Below are positions 38,605-41,830 of a stretch of 41,830 nt of DNA, piece by piece. The position numbers were made by a program, and so were the translations under genes. The stretch is from Chloroflexota bacterium. Lineage in GTDB: Bacteria > Chloroflexota > Dehalococcoidia > JACQUA01. Location: assembly GCA_016210565.1 (NCBI GenBank), contig JACQUA010000116.1, forward strand, positions 1 to 41,830. The letters are read 5' to 3'. How positions within the stretch are numbered: position 1 is the stretch's first letter; each line of letters begins with the position of its first letter. The notes under the pieces were generated by a model. The model made no database searches, had not been told where the DNA came from, and saw only the letters and a list, made by a program, of their open reading frames with translations.

Positions 38605-39090
38605 ATGTCCAAAATCGTGGCTAAACTATTCCGCGACCCCCGCGATGCGACCAACGCTTTGGCAGAACTGAAAAAGAAGGGCTTTCCCGACGACGAGATC
38701 GGCATCCTGTCCCGGCCGGACGGCCGCCAGGGACAGAAGGTGGCTTTCCCCGGCATCGGGGAGATCGTTACCGGCGGGGCCATCAAACCGTCTATCGCCG
38801 AGGCCGAGGCCAAACCGGAAAAGCCGGCCCTGGCGGCGGCCCTGGCCCAGATTCTGAAGCTGCCCGAAGACGCAGCCGGATACTTTGAATTCGGCGTGTC
38901 CATGGGCGGCGTCCTGGTCACCGTCCACACGGCGGATGAAAAAGCCGGGGCAGCCCGGGAGATACTGCGGGCTTCCAGCCCCTCCGCCCACTCCGCCAAC
39001 GCCTTCGCGCCGGGATTCACCCAGGCCAGCCGGATGGCCGCTACCGACCCGGTGGATGCGCCTATGTCGGGAGACTTTAGAAAATACTAA
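38605..39090 (+). CDS. Hypothetical protein with stress-protein-17M-like N-terminal domain
   Basis: A 161-aa soluble protein. The N-terminal SKIVAKLFRDPRDATNALAELKKKGFPDDEIGILSR has the strand-helix-strand form of small alpha/beta domains that sense or inhibit (general stress protein 17M type). The middle is Ala-rich (EAKPEKPALAAALAQIL), and a second strand-rich unit YFEFGVSMGGVLVTVHT completes the pseudo-repeat. The tail is disordered and Ala/Ser-rich. The start ATG 38605 has AAGGAG five bases upstream. It stands alone, behind the candidate small RNA and its terminator, so it may be controlled by that leader or have its own unseen promoter. Function unknown. Confidence 0.65.
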   Translation: MSKIVAKLFRDPRDATNALAELKKKGFPDDEIGILSRPDGRQGQKVAFPGIGEIVTGGAIKPSIAEAEAKPEKPALAAALAQILKLPEDAAGYFEFGVSMGGVLVTVHTADEKAGAAREILRASSPSAHSANAFAPGFTQASRMAATDPVDAPMSGDFRKY

Positions 39091-39444
39091 CCCAAGAAGA
39101 AAATCCTAAATCCGAATCTCTAAACACTAAACAACCAACCATCCCGACGAGTCGGGGCAATGAAGGACAAAAATGTCATTCTGCGAAGACGAGCTTCAGC
39201 GAGTCGCAGTCGAAGAATCTTTCGGAGGGGGGAAAGACCCTTCGGCTTCGCTCAGGGTGACATTTTCGGAACAAATTCCAATAGCGAACCCCCGACTGGA
39301 TCGGGGGCCAAACAAATTCCAATGGTCAAATTTCAAACCCAGGCACCTGACAAGATTCGGTCATATCACTTGAACATTGGAGTTTCGACATTGTTTGGAA
39401 TTTGGTGCTTGGATTTTGGAACTTAGACCGGAGGTCTACATACT
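39091..39444. repeat. Repeat block upstream of acsB
   Basis: CATCCCGACGAGTCGGGG (about 39142) with its CCCGACGAGTCGGG palindrome, then CAATGAAGGACAAAAATGTC and a TCATTCTG/CGAAGAATC element to about 39262, then TTGGAATTTGGTGCTTGG units ending GGAACTTAG. The same order of the first two parts, but placed after, follows acsB at 41725-41800. The acsB ribosome site GGAGGT lies at 39430-39435. No gene is seen. Confidence 0.7.
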
Positions 39445-41667
39445 ATGTCAAGATTTATCGCAACCTCGGCTATCAGGGGCGCCCACGGTGTGGTAGAGCA
39501 GGCTGAAAAGCTGTACAAAGAGGCTCTGACCACCCTGGGCCCCGACAAGCCCGTTGCTTTCCCCAATACCACTTACTTCCTGCCGGTGATCTATACTTTC
39601 ACCGGGCACAAGGTCCAGAAGATCGCCGACCTGGAGAAGCCCTTGCACTTGGCCCGGAGCCTGCTAGCCCCTATTCCCGACGAGCACCTGTGGCTTCCCT
39701 ATCTGGGCGGGGCCCTGGACGCCGGCGCGGCGACCCTGTTCGCCGAGGAGATAATCGAAGGCATCCGTTTCGCCAAAGGCGAGCAGCCCGAGGTGCGGAA
39801 CGGGTTCAAATACAATGGGCCGATCGACGACGTCCAGATGAGGGCCTGGGGCATCCAGATGGTGGATGGCCGCATGCCCGGGTTCGCCGCCGTGGTCGGC
39901 GCCGCCAAGAGCAACGAGGTGGCCGTCAAGATCGTTCGTGAGCTACAGTCCAAAGGCCAGCTCGTCTTCCTTTCCAGCATGTCCAACGGTCGCTCTATCG
40001 TTGACCAGTTGCTGGAATCGGGCGTCGACCTGGGCTACGACACCTTTACCGTTCCCTTCGGCTCCGACACCATCTCGACGGTTTACGCGCTGGGCTATGC
40101 TTCGCGCGCCGCCATCAGCTTCGGCAACGTCGCCCCGGGAGACTTCCGCAAGATACTCCTGTACAACAAGTTCCGCTGTTTCGCCTTCGCCCTCGCCCTG
40201 GGTCCCATGGATGACCTCAAGTGGGCTACCGGCGCCGGCGCTATCAACTACGGCTTCCCGGCGGTTTGCGATACCATCGTACCGAACGTGCTGCCGACCG
40301 GCGTCACCAAGTATGAGCACGTGGTCAGCATGCCTTTTGATGACATTCCCGGGCGGGACGACCTGGAAAGAGCCGAGCGTCTCGTGCAGCGCTGCATCGA
40401 AGTCCGCGGTATCAAGGTCAAGACCGCCAAGGTCAACATACCGGTGGCCTTCGGCCCCGCCTTCGAAGGCGAGGTGGTCCGCAGGGACAATCTTCGCATC
40501 GAATTCGGCGGCAAGGGCGGCATGTGCTTCGAGCTGCTTCGCATGAAGGACCTGGACGCGGTCGAAGACGGCAAGATCACCGTCATCGGTAAGGACATGG
40601 ACGAGTTCCCGGTGGCCGCCAAAGTGCCGCTGGCCATCCTGGTGGACGTGGCCGGGCGCAAGATGCAGAAGGACTTCGAGCCGGTGCTGGAACGCCAGTT
40701 CCACCATTTCCTCAACAACGCCGAAGGCATCCAGCACCAGGGACAGAGGGACATCACCTGGATCCGCATTCACAAGAACGCGGTGGACAAAGGCTTCCGT
40801 TTGAAGCACTTCGGCGAAATCCTGCGCACCACCCTGATGAACGACTTCGGCTCCATCGTGGATAAGGTACAGGTAATCCTCATCACCGAGCCCGAGCAGG
40901 TCAAGAAGCTGATCGAAGAGGCCCGGGCTATCTACAACGAAAGAAACATCCGCATCGCCGGTCTCACCGACGACGCCGTGGACACCTTCTATAGCTGCAG
41001 CCTATGCCAGTCCTTCGCCCCCAACCACATCTGCGTCATCAACCCGGAGCGCGTGGGACTCTGCGGCGCCTACAACTGGCTGGACTGCCGCGCTTCCTAT
41101 GAGATCAAGCCCTCCGGCCCCAACCAGCCCGTGCCCAAAGGCGCCCTGGTAGACGCCACCAAGGGCGAGTGGGAAGGCGTCAACAAGTTCGTCTACGAGC
41201 ACTCCAATATGGCCATCAACCGGTTCACCCTTTATTCCATTATGGATTCCCCCATGACCACCTGCGGCTGTTGCGAGTGCATCATGGTCATCATTCCCGA
41301 AGCCAACGGTTTTATGATCGTCTCCCGGGACGACTACGGGATGACTCCCTCCGGCATGGCCTTCACCACCATGATGAGCACCGCCGGGGGTGGCATGCAG
41401 ACGCCCGGCATGATGGGCCACGGCAAGTACTTCATCACCAGCAAGCGGTTTATTTCCGCCGAAGGCGGCATCAAGAGAATCGTCTGGATGTCCAAGAACC
41501 TGAAAGAGGAGCTGGCCGACGAGCTGAAAGAAGTCTGCACCAACGCCGGCGACCCCGACCTGCTGGACAAGATCGCCGATGGCAGCACCGTAACGACCGT
41601 CGACCAGTTGCTGGCCTTCCTCCAGGAAAAAGGGCACCCGGCGCTGGCGATGGACCCCGTTATGTGA
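39445..41667 (+). CDS. acsB: Acetyl-CoA synthase catalytic subunit (CODH/ACS complex)
   Basis: A 740-aa bacterial-type acetyl-CoA synthase, which joins CO, a methyl group from the corrinoid protein and CoA in the Wood-Ljungdahl pathway. All A-cluster ligands are present: C518, C521, C530 and C540 (CSLC, HIC, LCGAYNW), and the C607-G-C609 motif of the distal nickel. They match the Moorella residues C506, C509, C518, C528, C595 and C597 with a constant offset of 12; F524 equals its gating Phe512. The N-terminal domain that contacts CO dehydrogenase is complete. Start ATG 39445 has GGAGGT nine bases upstream. No CO dehydrogenase or corrinoid protein gene precedes it; any partners must lie beyond the right edge or elsewhere. 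Confidence 0.97.
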   Translation: MSRFIATSAIRGAHGVVEQAEKLYKEALTTLGPDKPVAFPNTTYFLPVIYTFTGHKVQKIADLEKPLHLARSLLAPIPDEHLWLPYLGGALDAGAATLFAEEIIEGIRFAKGEQPEVRNGFKYNGPIDDVQMRAWGIQMVDGRMPGFAAVVGAAKSNEVAVKIVRELQSKGQLVFLSSMSNGRSIVDQLLESGVDLGYDTFTVPFGSDTISTVYALGYASRAAISFGNVAPGDFRKILLYNKFRCFAFALALGPMDDLKWATGAGAINYGFPAVCDTIVPNVLPTGVTKYEHVVSMPFDDIPGRDDLERAERLVQRCIEVRGIKVKTAKVNIPVAFGPAFEGEVVRRDNLRIEFGGKGGMCFELLRMKDLDAVEDGKITVIGKDMDEFPVAAKVPLAILVDVAGRKMQKDFEPVLERQFHHFLNNAEGIQHQGQRDITWIRIHKNAVDKGFRLKHFGEILRTTLMNDFGSIVDKVQVILITEPEQVKKLIEEARAIYNERNIRIAGLTDDAVDTFYSCSLCQSFAPNHICVINPERVGLCGAYNWLDCRASYEIKPSGPNQPVPKGALVDATKGEWEGVNKFVYEHSNMAINRFTLYSIMDSPMTTCGCCECIMVIIPEANGFMIVSRDDYGMTPSGMAFTTMMSTAGGGMQTPGMMGHGKYFITSKRFISAEGGIKRIVWMSKNLKEELADELKEVCTNAGDPDLLDKIADGSTVTTVDQLLAFLQEKGHPALAMDPVM

Positions 41668-41830
41668 TGACGGGAAATACCAAATCCAGAAGAAATTCCA
41701 AGAACCAAATTCCAAACAATCGGCCATCCCGACGAGTCGGGACAATGAACGATGAAAATGTCATTCTGAGCGTAGCGAGCGTAGTCGAAGAATCTTTCGA
41801 GGTGGGGCGCCGGACGAAAGACCCTTCGAC
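41668..41830. repeat. Repeat block downstream of acsB
   Basis: Inverted AATTCCAAGAACCAAATTCC units (from about 41694), then CATCCCGACGAGTCGGGA, CAATGAACGATGAAAATGTC and a TCATTCTGAGCG element that runs off the window edge. It mirrors and repeats parts of the block before acsB. Confidence 0.7.

Overview
The window looks like a chromosomal piece from a strict anaerobe with fairly high G+C, probably a Chloroflexota (Dehalococcoidia-like) genome. This is an inference. It rests on a full-length bacterial acetyl-CoA synthase (acsB), a tungsten aldehyde:ferredoxin oxidoreductase, a cytoplasmic molybdopterin enzyme with an Fe-S partner, an oxygen-independent carboxylate/CoA gene set, and intergenic space packed with short palindromic repeats. 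No rRNA, tRNA or CRISPR array was seen.

Layout. 1-7.2 kb (+ strand): aldehyde:ferredoxin oxidoreductase, a small HNH-like protein, a REP-associated tyrosine transposase (RAYT) embedded in REP-type hairpins, then a molybdopterin oxidoreductase with its four-cluster ferredoxin subunit. 7.4-9.2 kb (- strand): a DUF3303-like protein and a nucleotidyltransferase/partner module split by a hicAB toxin-antitoxin cassette between 38-bp direct repeats. 9.2-17.5 kb (- strand): a four-copy 54-bp hairpin repeat, a bicupin, an MmgE/PrpD protein, a solute-binding lipoprotein gene killed by one nonsense codon, decayed dockerin-bearing genes, and an orphan xanthine-dehydrogenase-type molybdenum subunit. 17.8-20.0 kb (+): an RHH/PIN toxin-antitoxin pair, endonuclease III and a stand-alone LigD-type 3'-phosphoesterase. 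20.1-27.25 kb (+): five consecutive paralogous MFS carriers of the OxlT/monocarboxylate type. 27.4-30.1 kb (+): an NDP-forming acyl-CoA synthetase alpha-type protein and a His-rich bicupin. 30.1-34.6 kb (-): an orphan VapB with only nine codons of its VapC left, then a large surface protein of six cohesin-like repeats, a Pro-rich linker and a C-terminal membrane anchor, interrupted by a frameshift at a G9 tract. 35.0-39.1 kb (+): M48 protease with an EF-hand-like loop, isochorismatase-like hydrolase, an intact paralogue of the dead solute-binding lipoprotein, a promoter-to-terminator unit that looks like an unknown small RNA, and a small hypothetical protein. 39.4-41.7 kb (+): acsB, bracketed by matching repeat blocks.

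How it may fit together (inference). The MFS array, solute-binding lipoprotein, MmgE/PrpD, acyl-CoA synthetase, AOR and molybdopterin enzymes suit uptake of small organic acids and their oxidation or activation, with acetyl-CoA synthase linking to the Wood-Ljungdahl pathway. Several enzymes lack their usual partner subunits here. The most unusual features are the cohesin-like scaffold with a possible length switch, the dockerin remnants in the same window, the five-fold transporter array, the hicAB insertion scar, the candidate small RNA, and several palindrome families that share a GTACC tail and abut or supply stop codons.
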